Part shown: in pieces, positions 36,239 to 45,759 of the stretch
How the letters are laid out: every line of letters starts with the position of its first letter
Position numbering within the stretch: the stretch's first letter is position 1
Assembly: GCA_036873135.1 (NCBI GenBank)
Contig: JAPTYO010000010.1
Span: 6,982,634-7,046,633 of the forward strand
Source of the DNA: Clarkia xantiana subsp. parviflora
Taxonomy: Eukaryota; Streptophyta; Magnoliopsida; Myrtales; Onagraceae
Direction: 5' to 3'
Length of the DNA stretch: 64,000 nt
Position numbers and translations under genes: made by a program
Notes under the pieces: model-generated
Databases searched by the model: none
What the model saw: the letters and a program-made list of their open reading frames with translations, nothing else
What the model was told of the DNA's origin: nothing

Positions 36239-38578
36239 ATGAGTAAGTCTCATCACTCTGTTTCGGATAACATTGATGGGGAGGTTGATGAGGGCACCAT
36301 GGATTCTGATTCCGGGTCTCGAAGCGGTGTGCTTTTGGGACCGTCGGGTAATTGCGTAATACTGGAGAAGACCCAAATGTTTTTTCCCAACAAGCTCCTA
36401 CGTTCCAAGTTCGATCTCTACGTCTCGACCCGGGGCTGGTGTCCCGGCATAGAGGTCTCGTATCCTTGGGACGTCGTGAAGGGGGTCGAATTTGGTCGGC
36501 CCACCGTTCCTCCGGCTGAATACGAGGCTGTTTATATTTCACAGTTCCGAGAAGGGCTGCGCTTTCCTTATTGTCAGGATCTGGCCCGCCTTTGTCGGTA
36601 TTACAGGATTTCTCCCGTCTCTATCACTCCACCGGGGTTTAGAGCTTGGACATGTTTCCGGGTGCAGTGTCATCTAAACTCTTGGGATTACTCGATAGTG
36701 CTTTTTTGAGCCTTCTATCGCCTGGGCAAGGCAGATGAGTCTGGGATGTGTACTTTCACCTTGCGTTGGCCTCACATGACCGAGAAGGGATTTTCCTCCC
36801 TTGGCTTGCGCAGGGCGGGGTGGAATACTGAGGCGCGTTTCTGCGAAAGATCGAACACTTCCCAGAACAAATGGAAGTGTCAGTACTTTTTTATAAAGGA
36901 TGCGGGCACGACTTGGACGACTTCTCACATAGTGGATGCCGACCCCGTTCCGCGTTTTCAGGAGTTCTCTGATACAGACAAGGTTGCTTTGAAGAAGATT
37001 CACACGGCGAATAGGGTGGGGGAGTACAGCCCCCTTTATCGTGCTTCCGACGCCGAGCTGCTCGCGGCGGGCATTCATGTACGTCCTTCGGGGGATGAGT
37101 TGGTATGTTTTGAAGTTTCGTAACATTTGTTCCTGTTTCCTTGTAGGTTGGTTTCTTAACAGACGCCCCTGTTTACAGGGTGGAGTCGCAGGCGGATCTC
37201 CTCAGACTGTTCCCGGCCTCATCGACACTCCTCCTGTTGGCCCGGGTATGGGACTTGTGTCTTTAAAGGTTTCGTTGAGATTTTCCCCCATGCTGATATG
37301 CTAATGGTCTTTTTGTGGTTGTCTTTGCAGGCTTGGTACTCCCGACGGCGGGGGGAGTTGCACATGTCCGGGAGAATGATGCTGACGTCCGTTCCCCGAG
37401 CGATCCTAAGAGGTCGACGTCTGCCGGCATGCCTCTTGCTCCTTCCCGCGACAAAGGGAAGGGGCCAATGTATGCGGATTCGACCATGCCTGCCCCCCGG
37501 TCGGGGAGTGGCCGTTCAGCGGAGGTGCCTTCCTTGGCAGGTGACTGTGGTTGACTTCTTCTTGTATTGGTATAGTTTGCCTTCTCCTAATGTGTTTGCT
37601 TTTGATGTGTAGTTGTCCCTACTCCTCCAGCTCTTCGCAAGTCTGATCTGATGTGTCGGCTTGACCGGGATGTTTCCGGGAACGAGTGGACTCCCTACTC
37701 TCAGTCTGCTATTCGCTTTCCCAAGGATGTTTCCTTGAGCACACCTGCTGTCGGTGTGCGTGTGGTTCAGCGGTCTGTTCCGCCGGCTGACCGCAAGAAG
37801 TGCCCCCATGACCCTGAGGCTGCTTTGAAGTGTGTTGAGGAGTCGCTCGCGCGCTTTGCTCCTGTACGTTGTTTTTCTTTTTATGTTGGATCTATCATGT
37901 TTGTCTGGCTTCTTTATGTGTGATGTGCTTGTGTTGTTGTTGCAGGTGAATGCCGTGATGACCAACCTTTCCTCCTTTGTTGTTGAGCTTGTTGAGGAGA
38001 CGAGGGGTCTGCAGGGTCGTCATGAGCGCTTGTCTCAGGATGTTGTTGTGTTGAGGGAGAAGGCGCGCGCACATTCAGATGCTTCTTCCAAGGCTTCCGC
38101 TGATCTCAAGGGAAGTCAGGATTGCGCGTCTCAGCTGGAGGCGGAGCTGTTTGCCCTATTGCGTCAGGAGAAGGTCGACGAGGAGGAACATGCTGTGGCG
38201 CTGAAAGAGACTAAGGAGTCTCATGTTGCTCTGGGTGATCAGCTTGGGATGATTGAGTTTCCTACTACAGCTGATTACTCGAAACTTCTCGAGAAGGCAC
38301 GTGATGATCGCATGGAGTCTTTCTCTGTGGATTACTTCAGGAGGATATACTCTCTTGCCCCCGATTTTCCTTTCCAGAGTACTGGGCCATATACTGGCTA
38401 TGCCCTTGGGGCTATTGCGGGGATCCGAGCGGGCGATGTGGGCGGAGCGAGTGGTTTGACGGGACAAGTGTCCGTCCCTGTTGGTGACGATCGCCGTGTT
38501 GTTTTCAGCAGCCCTGCGCATGATGTTTTTATGGCTGACGCCTTTGGCTCTGGTGCTCCTGACGTTGGGTCAGGTTGA
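36239..38578 (+). CDS. Plus-strand spliced gene inside the gypsy-type element (Transposase_28-like, one internal stop)
   Basis: Exons 36239-37102, 37179-37245, 37331-37540, 37613-37863 and 37946-38578 join in phase to 675 codons with GT-AG borders, but codon 157 is TGA (36707-36709). The first exon has the features of the plant putative gypsy-type transposon domain: P-PAEYEAVYISQFREGLRF-P, LCRYYRISP and a WTCFRVQC block. The last exon is rich in heptad-like Leu/Glu/Arg (VELVEETRGLQGRHERL), suggesting a coiled coil, and ends in a Gly/Asp-rich tail. Such additional ORFs occur in plant gypsy elements opposite or beside gag-pol; their function is unknown. Exon choice is mine and the TGA may silence this copy. 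Confidence 0.7.
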
Positions 38579-39067
38579 TCTTTCTTTGTTTTATATGACT
38601 CTCTTGTGTATATATGGTTGCTCCCCTTGCATGGGTGAGATTTTGGCGGGGTGTGTCCCGGGCTTGACTTTTTATGCTGGCTGGATGCCTTTATTTTTCA
38701 GACCTGCTATATTATATATATATGCCTGACATGAGATGTTAGAAAGATATAATACTTGGTATTATTTTGCATCTTCCTTTATTGTTGTCTCTATAACTTG
38801 TTCTCTTTTGGAAGAGTGTAGCTCTGTTGACAGGTCGATTTCCTTAATCCGACGGTTTTCCTTAGGAAATTGCATCTCTATTGGTGGCGGGATGCGGATG
38901 AATTAGTATCACCGGCACCTGTGGCTTTGTAAGGAGGAGGATCCATGTTGAACTGCTTGTCTTCCTTTACAAGGATGTGAATAGATTAGTACGCTGACAT
39001 ACTTGATATAGTTGTTTGTTTGCGAAGCGTGGATAGACTAGTACGTCCTCATCGCTTGATGATGGCT
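38579..39067. other. Spacer with degenerate minisatellite units
   Basis: Noncoding. From about 38880 it contains degenerate versions of the repeat half-unit (GGATGTGAATAGATTAGTACG at 38973, GCGTGGATAGACTAGTACGT at 39026) that lead into the regular array. Confidence 0.6.
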
Positions 39068-39974
39068 AAGTGTGGATAGATTAGTACGTCCGACACTTGC
39101 ATTTGTTTGCGAGGGAGGATTCCTAAGGAACCGCTTGTCCCCCGACTTTTGCAAGGATGTGAATAAATTAGTATGTTCACATCCTTGTATTGTGGCGAAG
39201 TGTGGATAGATTAGTACGTCCGACACTTGCATTTGTTTGCGAGGGAGGATTCCTAAGGAACCGCTTGTCCCCCGACTTTTTGCAAGGATGTGAATAGATT
39301 AGTACGTTCACATCCTTGTATTGTGGCGAAGTGTGGATAGATTAGTATGTCCGACACTTGCATTTGTTTGCGAGGGAGGATTCCTAAGGAACCGCTTGTC
39401 CCCCGACTTTTTGCAAGGATGTGAATAGATTAGTACGTTCACATCCTTGTATTGTGGCGAAGTGTGGATAGATTAGTACGTCTGACACTTGCATTTGTTT
39501 GCGATGGAGGATTCCTAAGGAACCGCTTGTCCCCCGACTTTTTGCAAGGATGTGAATAGATTAGTACGTTCACATCCTTGTATTGTGGCGAAGTGTGGAT
39601 AGATTAGTACGTCCGACACTTGCATTTGTTTGCGAGGGAGGATTCCTAAGGAACCGCTTGTCCCCCGACTTTTGCAAGGATGTGAATAGATTAGTATGTT
39701 CACATCCTTGTATTGTGGCGAAGTGTGGATAGATTAGTACGTCCGACACTTGCATTTGTTTGCGAGGGAGGATTCCTAAGGAACCGCTTGTCCCCCGACT
39801 TTTTGCAAGGATGTGAATAGATTAGTACGTTCACATCCTTGTATTGTGGCGAAGTGTGGATAGATTAGTACGTCCGACACTTGCATTTGTTTGCGATGGA
39901 GGATTCCTAAGGAACCGCTTGTCCACCGACTTTTTGCAAGGATGTGAATAGATTAGTACGTCCACATCCTTGAT
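39068..39974. repeat. 131-bp minisatellite, seven units
   Basis: Units begin at 39068, 39198, 39329, 39460, 39591, 39721 and 39852, with 130-131 bp spacing and few differences. Each has two half-units around a shared GATAGATTAGTACGT or GAATAGATTAGTACGT core. One is bounded by AGTGT and ACACT, the other by AAGGATGT and ACATCCTT, so each half can fold on itself. It lies between the plus-strand gene and the minus-strand gag, inside the retroelement. Confidence 0.95.
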
Positions 39975-40331
39975 GAAATTATTTTGTCTCCTTACTTGCG
40001 TCGCGCTCCCTCTGTTTTGAATACAGGCATGAGCTTTGCTTAGTCTTGCTTTGATATCTTTTTGATGACTTTTCTTGTTTTTTGCCCTTTCTGCGTGTAG
40101 AGTTAGGGTCTTTGTTGATGATGTATGTGGCTTGTTCCTGGTTTTAGACCGGGGTAGCTTGCCATTTCATGGTGATTTTTCCTACGCAAGGAGTGAACTT
40201 CATTAGTCTTCTTGTTTATTTACAAGGGATGTGCATGGATGGAGTCAACTGATCTCCCATCCTAAACGTTTTACTTAGTACTTGAAAAGTAAAGATAGAG
40301 TATGTGCATGTCCTAGGGAATGATTATTCCC
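39975..40331. other. Spacer between minisatellite and gag fragment
   Basis: Noncoding retroelement internal sequence; no motif recognised. Confidence 0.45.
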
Positions 40332-40901
40332 TTAGTGACGGTTTGATAAAGCTGGCTTCTTGCATGCAATGTAGGAGCGCAGAACTCCTTGTTTGATCAG
40401 TTCCTCGATTCTGTTGCGTAGAGAGGGGCACCCATTCGTGCTGTGACCCCATCTGTTGTGGTAGTGGCACCACATTTCTGGATTCTTCCCGAGGAAGGCA
40501 ATCCGGATCTCGCTTGGAGGAGGTAAAACATCCTTCAGGATGGTCTTGAACAACTCCTCCACCTCTATGTTCAGAGGTGTATATTTGCTATCTTGGTTGT
40601 TGTTCAAGTCTTGTCTTGCACGCTTGTGTTCGCGCGCCTCCTCTTGTTTTGCAGGTGGGCTGAACCACCCCAGCTCGTTTGCGACCTCGATTGCTGTCTC
40701 CATCTTCTCTTTTAAGTCAGCCATAGATTTGGTTGTTCTACACCCTTGTGTTCGTCCAAATAGGAGGAATGTAGGTGAGTTCATGTTCAGGAAAAAGGCA
40801 TTGATCACGGCTGACTTCTCTGCCAAACTTGAAGTTGCATTTATGGCGAATCGCTTGAAGTAACTCTGGATGGATTCTGACTCCCTTGTTTGATGTCCCA
40901 T
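40332..40901 (-). CDS. Second gag-like fragment of the gypsy-type element
   Basis: 189 residues in a different frame from the main gag and overlapping its end by about 60 bp. It opens with ESIQSYFKRF, typical of the late part of a Retrotrans_gag domain. It ends with a zinc-knuckle-like WCHYHNRWGHSTNGC and RNRIEELIKQG. The main gag has an equivalent WCESHEVNGHETDDC. It therefore looks like part of a second, diverged gag lying behind the protease. Confidence 0.65.
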   Translation of the reverse strand: MGHQTRESESIQSYFKRFAINATSSLAEKSAVINAFFLNMNSPTFLLFGRTQGCRTTKSMADLKEKMETAIEVANELGWFSPPAKQEEAREHKRARQDLNNNQDSKYTPLNIEVEELFKTILKDVLPPPSEIRIAFLGKNPEMWCHYHNRWGHSTNGCPSLRNRIEELIKQGVLRSYIACKKPALSNRH

Positions 40902-43507
40902 ATGCTTGGGAGCATTGGGGTTTGAGGTGCTGGGAGTCTTTCTCCTCTGCTCATCATTTCGTCAAATCGCATTTCAACTTCAGACTTGGAACATTGTCCC
41001 CTTTCAATGACTGCTATGTCCAGACGGTTCTTGCATCTTAGGGCGTTGACATAGCACTTTCGTGCTGTCGTCTGATCGCCCAAGACTTCACCAACTCCTC
41101 CCCTTAAGCGGTACTTTAGCTTTTGGTGTGCCGTTGAAGGCACCATCTCGTAGGGGTTTATCGTTGTTCTTCTGAGAATTCCGTTGTAAGCGCCCAGGCT
41201 CTCGACGATCACGAAAGTGATGTCGACTTTCATTGCGTTCCATCCTTCTCCTATCACAGTGGGAAGGGTGATCATCCCCAGTGGATATGTAGCAGCTCCT
41301 GCAAAGCTTACTAACGGGAAATTTCCCGGCTTCAGGTCCTCTCTCTTCATTCCAAGCTGTTCGAGGACATTGACATGGAGGATGTCTGCCGAGCTTCCTC
41401 CGTCGACTAGGATTCTTTTGACATCGAGCCCGTTGATTTCCATTGTTATTACTAACGCGTCATCATGCGGGTAGACGATGTGTGCCATGTCTTTTCTCGA
41501 GAATCCTATCACGGGGTCCTCCTCTTCCGGTTTCTTTCTTTTCCCGTACTTGGGGAGTGTGCTTGCCTGCGCAGCGTATACATCTCTTGTGTTGGAGACT
41601 TGTCCTCCTGCAGCTGGACCACCATGAATGACATTGATAACTCCCCTCTTTTTAGGAGGGGGGTTGTCATTGGTCTTCTCTTTTCCTTTCTCCTTTAACG
41701 TGAATTTTCTTTTCACCTTCTCAATCTTTCCCCCTTGGTCGACGTAGTGTTTAAGTCCGCCTTCTTGTATGATTCGATTGATTTGGAACTTAAGGCTTCT
41801 ACAGTCGTCAGTTTCATGGCCGTTGACTTCGTGGCTTTCACACCACTTGTCTTGCTCTTTCCCTAGCTGGCCCTTTCTGAAACCGAATGGCTCTTTCCAG
41901 AGGTTTTGCTCTTTCATTTCTTTCAGTATGACACTCAGGGGAGCGTTTAAAGGGATTAGCTCAATGGTGTTGACGTCTGGATTCTTGTCTTCTTCAATGT
42001 TGAATGTTCTCTTCTGGGGCGGAGTCCACTGTTTTTGTTGGGGGGTTTGGTTCTGCTTCAGGGGGCCTGGCTTACTCTCATCTTTCTTGTTGCCGGGCTT
42101 AACCCACTTGTCCCGGGCTGTCATCTTGTAGTGCTCAGCATCAATGTACTCTTTTACTCTTGCCACGAGTTCTTCCATTGTTTCCACCGGCCTTGTAGAA
42201 AGCTTTTGGCCCAAGTCATACCCGTGCCTACCCAGGTTTCTGACAAAGGCATGGATGATTTCTATCTCTGCGATGTTCGTTTGAATTTCCGAGATGTTTT
42301 GATTAAACCGGATGTAGTAGCTTGCGAGGGATTCATTCCACTCCTGCTTGACGTCATCCAAGGCATTTGATCCTTTGACGATTGAACGTTCTCCCATGTA
42401 ACGGTGGATGAACTTTTCTTTGAGGGACTGCCACGAGTCTATGCTCTTCTTTGGCAGGGAGAAGAGCCAGTGTGCAGCTGGTCCGCCTAATGTTTGGGGG
42501 AATGTCATGGCTATGTGGTGAGGGTTGTCTGTCCTCCCCAAAAGCATTGCTTCATGCTGCTGCACATGCTCTATCGGGTCTCCCTTGCCTCGGTACTTTT
42601 CCGGCCTTAGATTATACAGTGCGTCTGGGACGCGACTGTACACCAGTTCGTCAGTGAAAGGGTGGGATGTGGTGTCCACCAATGTGTTCATCCCTCTCAT
42701 TTTCCTTTGCTTTATCTTCTTTTCAATCAGCTTTTCAAGCATCTCCTCCGTCAACCCGGTAACTGGGTTACCCTGGTTTGGGGGGTATGCTTCTTGTCCC
42801 ATGCTTGCGCCTTGTTGGGGAAATTGCGCCTGCGTCGGATTGTACTGAGAATATCCACCTTGATATCCCTGGAATGTCTGAGACGGCTGCCTCCAGGCTC
42901 CTTCATTGAATGGCCCTGCTTGGTAGGGTGTTTGGGAGTGCGAGAGCTCCTGTCTTGTCCCTTGTTGGGGGAACTGCCTGCTTTGCTGTGCATTCCCGTG
43001 AAAGGTCGGGGTTTTTGAGATTGTAGGGCCTCTCTGCTGAGGTGCATTCATTGGAGGCGCCTGCCTTGGTGGCGGGGGCATATTTGCTTGTTGTGCGGGA
43101 GGGGGCGGTGGTGCCCCGTATCCTTGGTTGCGCAGGGCTTCTCTCAGATGAAGCAGTTGTTCGAGTGCCGCCATCATTTCTGGGGTGACTGCGGGCGCAG
43201 CCTGTGCCCCTGGTGCCTGATTGTATGCCCCAGCATTTGGCATTCCGTATGGTTGTTCCTGCGTGTTGAAGGTTTGATGGGCGAAGCCTGGAGGAGCGTC
43301 AGTTTGTTGTGTGCCTCCTTGCGCGTTACTCCGAGAGTGTATGCTTCTTGCTGGCATAGACGAGGCGACTGAGGCCTCGCCTTGGCTCTGCGGGGGGTCT
43401 CTCTGCGGAGGAGGTCTCATGCTTGACTCCGGGGCCGGAGTTTTCCTTGGACGTCCTGGTCCTCTTTTCTTTGTCTTAGTCGGCGGTGGCTGCTCGTTGC
43501 TTGCCAT
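40841..43507 (-). CDS. Gag-protease polyprotein of the gypsy-type element
   Basis: 888 residues, intact. The start MASNEQPPP lies 38 bp inside the right LTR, after the primer site. Residues 13-22 (KKRGPGRPRK) form an AT-hook-like basic patch. About 25-260 is Pro/Gln-rich. The Retrotrans_gag core follows at roughly 300-430 (AAHWLFSLP, SWQSLKEKFIHRYMG). A zinc-knuckle-like CESHEVNGHETDDC is near 545, and a retropepsin with catalytic LVDGGSSADIL is near 690. Gag would build the particle and the protease would process it. There is no downstream RT. Confidence 0.9.
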   Translation of the reverse strand: MASNEQPPPTKTKKRGPGRPRKTPAPESSMRPPPQRDPPQSQGEASVASSMPARSIHSRSNAQGGTQQTDAPPGFAHQTFNTQEQPYGMPNAGAYNQAPGAQAAPAVTPEMMAALEQLLHLREALRNQGYGAPPPPPAQQANMPPPPRQAPPMNAPQQRGPTISKTPTFHGNAQQSRQFPQQGTRQELSHSQTPYQAGPFNEGAWRQPSQTFQGYQGGYSQYNPTQAQFPQQGASMGQEAYPPNQGNPVTGLTEEMLEKLIEKKIKQRKMRGMNTLVDTTSHPFTDELVYSRVPDALYNLRPEKYRGKGDPIEHVQQHEAMLLGRTDNPHHIAMTFPQTLGGPAAHWLFSLPKKSIDSWQSLKEKFIHRYMGERSIVKGSNALDDVKQEWNESLASYYIRFNQNISEIQTNIAEIEIIHAFVRNLGRHGYDLGQKLSTRPVETMEELVARVKEYIDAEHYKMTARDKWVKPGNKKDESKPGPLKQNQTPQQKQWTPPQKRTFNIEEDKNPDVNTIELIPLNAPLSVILKEMKEQNLWKEPFGFRKGQLGKEQDKWCESHEVNGHETDDCRSLKFQINRIIQEGGLKHYVDQGGKIEKVKRKFTLKEKGKEKTNDNPPPKKRGVINVIHGGPAAGGQVSNTRDVYAAQASTLPKYGKRKKPEEEDPVIGFSRKDMAHIVYPHDDALVITMEINGLDVKRILVDGGSSADILHVNVLEQLGMKREDLKPGNFPLVSFAGAATYPLGMITLPTVIGEGWNAMKVDITFVIVESLGAYNGILRRTTINPYEMVPSTAHQKLKYRLRGGVGEVLGDQTTARKCYVNALRCKNRLDIAVIERGQCSKSEVEMRFDEMMSRGERLPAPQTPMLPSIWDIKQGSQNPSRVTSSDSP

Positions 43508-43529
43508 GCTTTTGGTCTTGTGGGTGATC

Positions 43530-43544
43530 CGCAGACGGCGCCAA
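43530..43544 (-). promoter_or_regulatory. Primer-binding site of the gypsy-type element
   Basis: On the minus strand TTGGCGCCGTCTGCG follows the right LTR by one base. TGGCGCC is a common plant gypsy primer site. It fixes the element's orientation. Confidence 0.8.
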
Positions 43545-43545
43545 G

Positions 43546-44292
43546 TGTTTCGACCAAGTTATCGCGGGCTGTCCGCTGAGTAACTTGTCGATGTCTTCGG
43601 GTTGGGCGCGAGCTTGTCTGGGCCAAGTCCGTCTCCTAGGGTCGTGAGCGGGCCTTTGCCTTCGTCTCCAAGATCGCACTAAATCCTTGGGGTTCTCTCG
43701 CTAGCTGCCTATCCGTACCTGCGAGAGGAGCATTACCAAGAAACTCCCGTGGAGAGGGGGGTGCTTGGTGCGCTCACTCCGACGATCAACATTAGACAGT
43801 TTCTAGAGAGAGAAAGTTTAGAGAGAGGTCAGAGCTTTTCCTAATTCTCACCCAAAGTCACTTGAAAATGTTTACCCCCAAGGTGGCTATTTATAGGCAA
43901 CCTTGGACCGTAGACCGGTTTTGGCCCGGTTCAATGTGGAAATGTGAACCGGGATGCAGGGGAGAGCTTTGGGAAAAGGACTCTGACGCGCGTCTCAGGC
44001 GGCTGTCACGAGCGGGACGCGCGCGCCTTTGAAACATAGGTCTCGGACACATAGGAGTTAGTTAGAAATCGGGTCTCCTATACATTCGAGACGAAATGGG
44101 GGGTGTGCGCGACACCCCCTGAGGTGCTAAGCTTACCCGGAATATTCCGGGTAAGCCCCCGGGGGTGCCGGGCAAGTTCGCTACTTGCCCGGTTTCCCCC
44201 GGTTAGCTCGAAATTGGGTTTCGTAGTGGGTCTCGTGCGCGTACGAGGTCCGAATAATTAAAACCGAGCCCGAATCATGCGTATATCCATCA
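43546..44292 (-). repeat. 5' LTR of the gypsy-type element (right in the window)
   Basis: 747 bp, TG..CA-ended, about 99% identical by eye to the left LTR. It holds a minus-strand TATAAATA (43888-43895) and three consecutive hairpins at 44098-44190. Confidence 0.93.
43888..43895 (-). promoter_or_regulatory. TATA box in the gypsy-type 5' LTR
   Basis: TATAAATA on the minus strand about 400 bp into the LTR; it would drive gag transcription leftward. The same octamer is at 33950-33957 in the other LTR. Confidence 0.65.
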
Positions 44293-45238
44293 CTTTGCAT
44301 CCTTCTGACACCAATGGAAATTCCTTGATTGAATTTCAGCTCCTTGGGACAGAGAACTATCAAGATTGGAGTTGTGCCATAAAGGAAAGTCTTCTTGTTA
44401 AGAACAAACTTGGATTTATAGATGGCAACTTCAATAGAGAATCGGTGACAGTGAATCAGAAAGCATTATGGGATAGATGCAACGCTCTTGTCAAATCTTG
44501 GTTGAGGAAGTCTGTGTCGAAAGAATTGGTTAGTGGCTTGATATGCAACCCTACAACGGAGTCGATATGGAACGACTTGAGAGACATGTACAACAAAGTT
44601 GATGACACTCGTATCTTTCAGCTCATTAGATATATTTACCATGTTACTCAATGTACATTGACGATTACTGCTTATTTTGCTAAATTGAAGATGATGTGGG
44701 ATGAGCTAGCTGCTATTAATGATTTGGTGATGGAATGTGAAATAGACAGAGAGCTATTGAATGAGCACAAAGAAAATCAAAAGCTGATACAATTCCTAAT
44801 TGGCCTAAATGAAACCTGTGGAGTTGTTAGAACAAATCTATTGATGAGACAACCTCTACCTAGCCTAGGAGTTGCTTATTCTGTGTTGTTACAAGAGGAA
44901 GATCAGAGAAATATTTCAGGTCATATAACTGATGAGCTTAATCGACAATGGAGCAGACATGTTTTCAAATAGAAGAAATGGGCAGGGTTATACGAAAAAT
45001 GGAGATAGTGGAAGTACTAATAATTTCAATGGAAGTGGTTTCAAGAAGATAGACAGGTCAGGATGGATGTGCAGTTTTTTTGTAAAAAGAAAGGTCATCG
45101 TATTGACACTTGCTGGGAAAAGTATCTGAATTTGAAAAAGAGATGGAAGTCTGCTAATGTGGTTATGGGAGGAGACATTGTGGTGTCTGATGATCCTCTA
45201 TCTGCAGGTGTTGAGGTTAATAACAAGGCAGTCAGTCA

Positions 45239-45733
45239 GTGCTCGAAGTCTTTTTCTCAACATCAAATGAATCAAACCGATGCTTTCTGAGGTACATGGA
45301 AAAAGGGAAAACACAAACACCAGTTGAGGCTCAATCAAACATGGCAGGTAATTCTGATTCATTTAATATGGACTGGATCATCGATTCAGGAGCCACTGAT
45401 CACATGCCTCATCAAAGGGATTGGCTTATCAATTTGAAGGAGAATCAAACGAGCTGTAAATTTGTCCATCTCCCTAATGGGCAGAAATGCAGAGTCACGC
45501 ATATTGGGGATTGCATCATTCATTCAAAATGCATATTAAGAAATGTGCTTTTGATCCCTGATTTCAAGTTCAATCTTATTGCAGCGAGTAAAATTCCCTC
45601 TCAATTGAATTGTCAGATCATTTTTCATGGTAAATCTGTGGTGATACAGGGACTCTCAAATGGGCAGAGGCTGGTGACTGGGAGTCTGATTAAAGGTTAT
45701 ATGTTGTTCAAGTTACAAAGAGAAGAGACATAG
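45239..45733 (+). pseudogene. Copia protease domain
   Basis: The retropepsin motif is WIIDSGATDH, followed by the usual NVLLIPDFKFNLIAASK block. A stop follows at 45733, and the frame is separated from gag by frameshifts. Confidence 0.85.
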
Positions 45734-45759
45734 CTGCTGCTGCTGATGGAAGAATTTTT

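Larger units (their letters stand above)
33603..44292 (-). mobile_element. Young non-autonomous gypsy-type LTR retrotransposon (TR-GAG-like)
   Basis: Near-identical LTRs of about 750 bp (33603-34351 and 43546-44292) are flanked by perfect 5-bp CTTTG (33598-33602 and 44293-44297). The primer site and gag put the element on the minus strand, so its 5' LTR is the right-hand one. It encodes gag-protease, a second gag-like fragment and, on the opposite strand, a spliced gene, plus a 131-bp minisatellite. No reverse transcriptase, RNase H or integrase was found, so movement would need enzymes from a relative. Confidence 0.92.
33570..44972 (+). pseudogene. Copia gag, split by a retrotransposon insertion
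   Basis: The ATG and ten codons lie at 33570-33602. The frame resumes at 44298 after the inserted element and its CTTTG duplication, and runs to a stop at 44972. The second part has the copia gag core: YQDW near its start, SIWNDLRDMYN, then TAYFAKLKMMWDEL. Downstream, a CCHC zinc knuckle (about 45060-45110) lies in another frame. Gag would form the particle shell; this copy is broken. Confidence 0.85.

Noticed and set aside
35916..36542. 208-codon minus-strand frame
   Set aside because: It is antisense to the plus-strand spliced gene, has no family features, and ends up Arg/Pro-rich as expected for a shadow frame.
39068..39974. Regularly spaced repeats that could look like a CRISPR array
   Set aside because: The whole 131-bp unit is conserved, including the would-be spacers, and it lies inside a plant retrotransposon. 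It is a minisatellite.
42035..43583. Plus-strand frames opposite gag
   Set aside because: They are antisense shadows of the GC-rich, Pro/Gln-rich gag region and show no recognisable domain.
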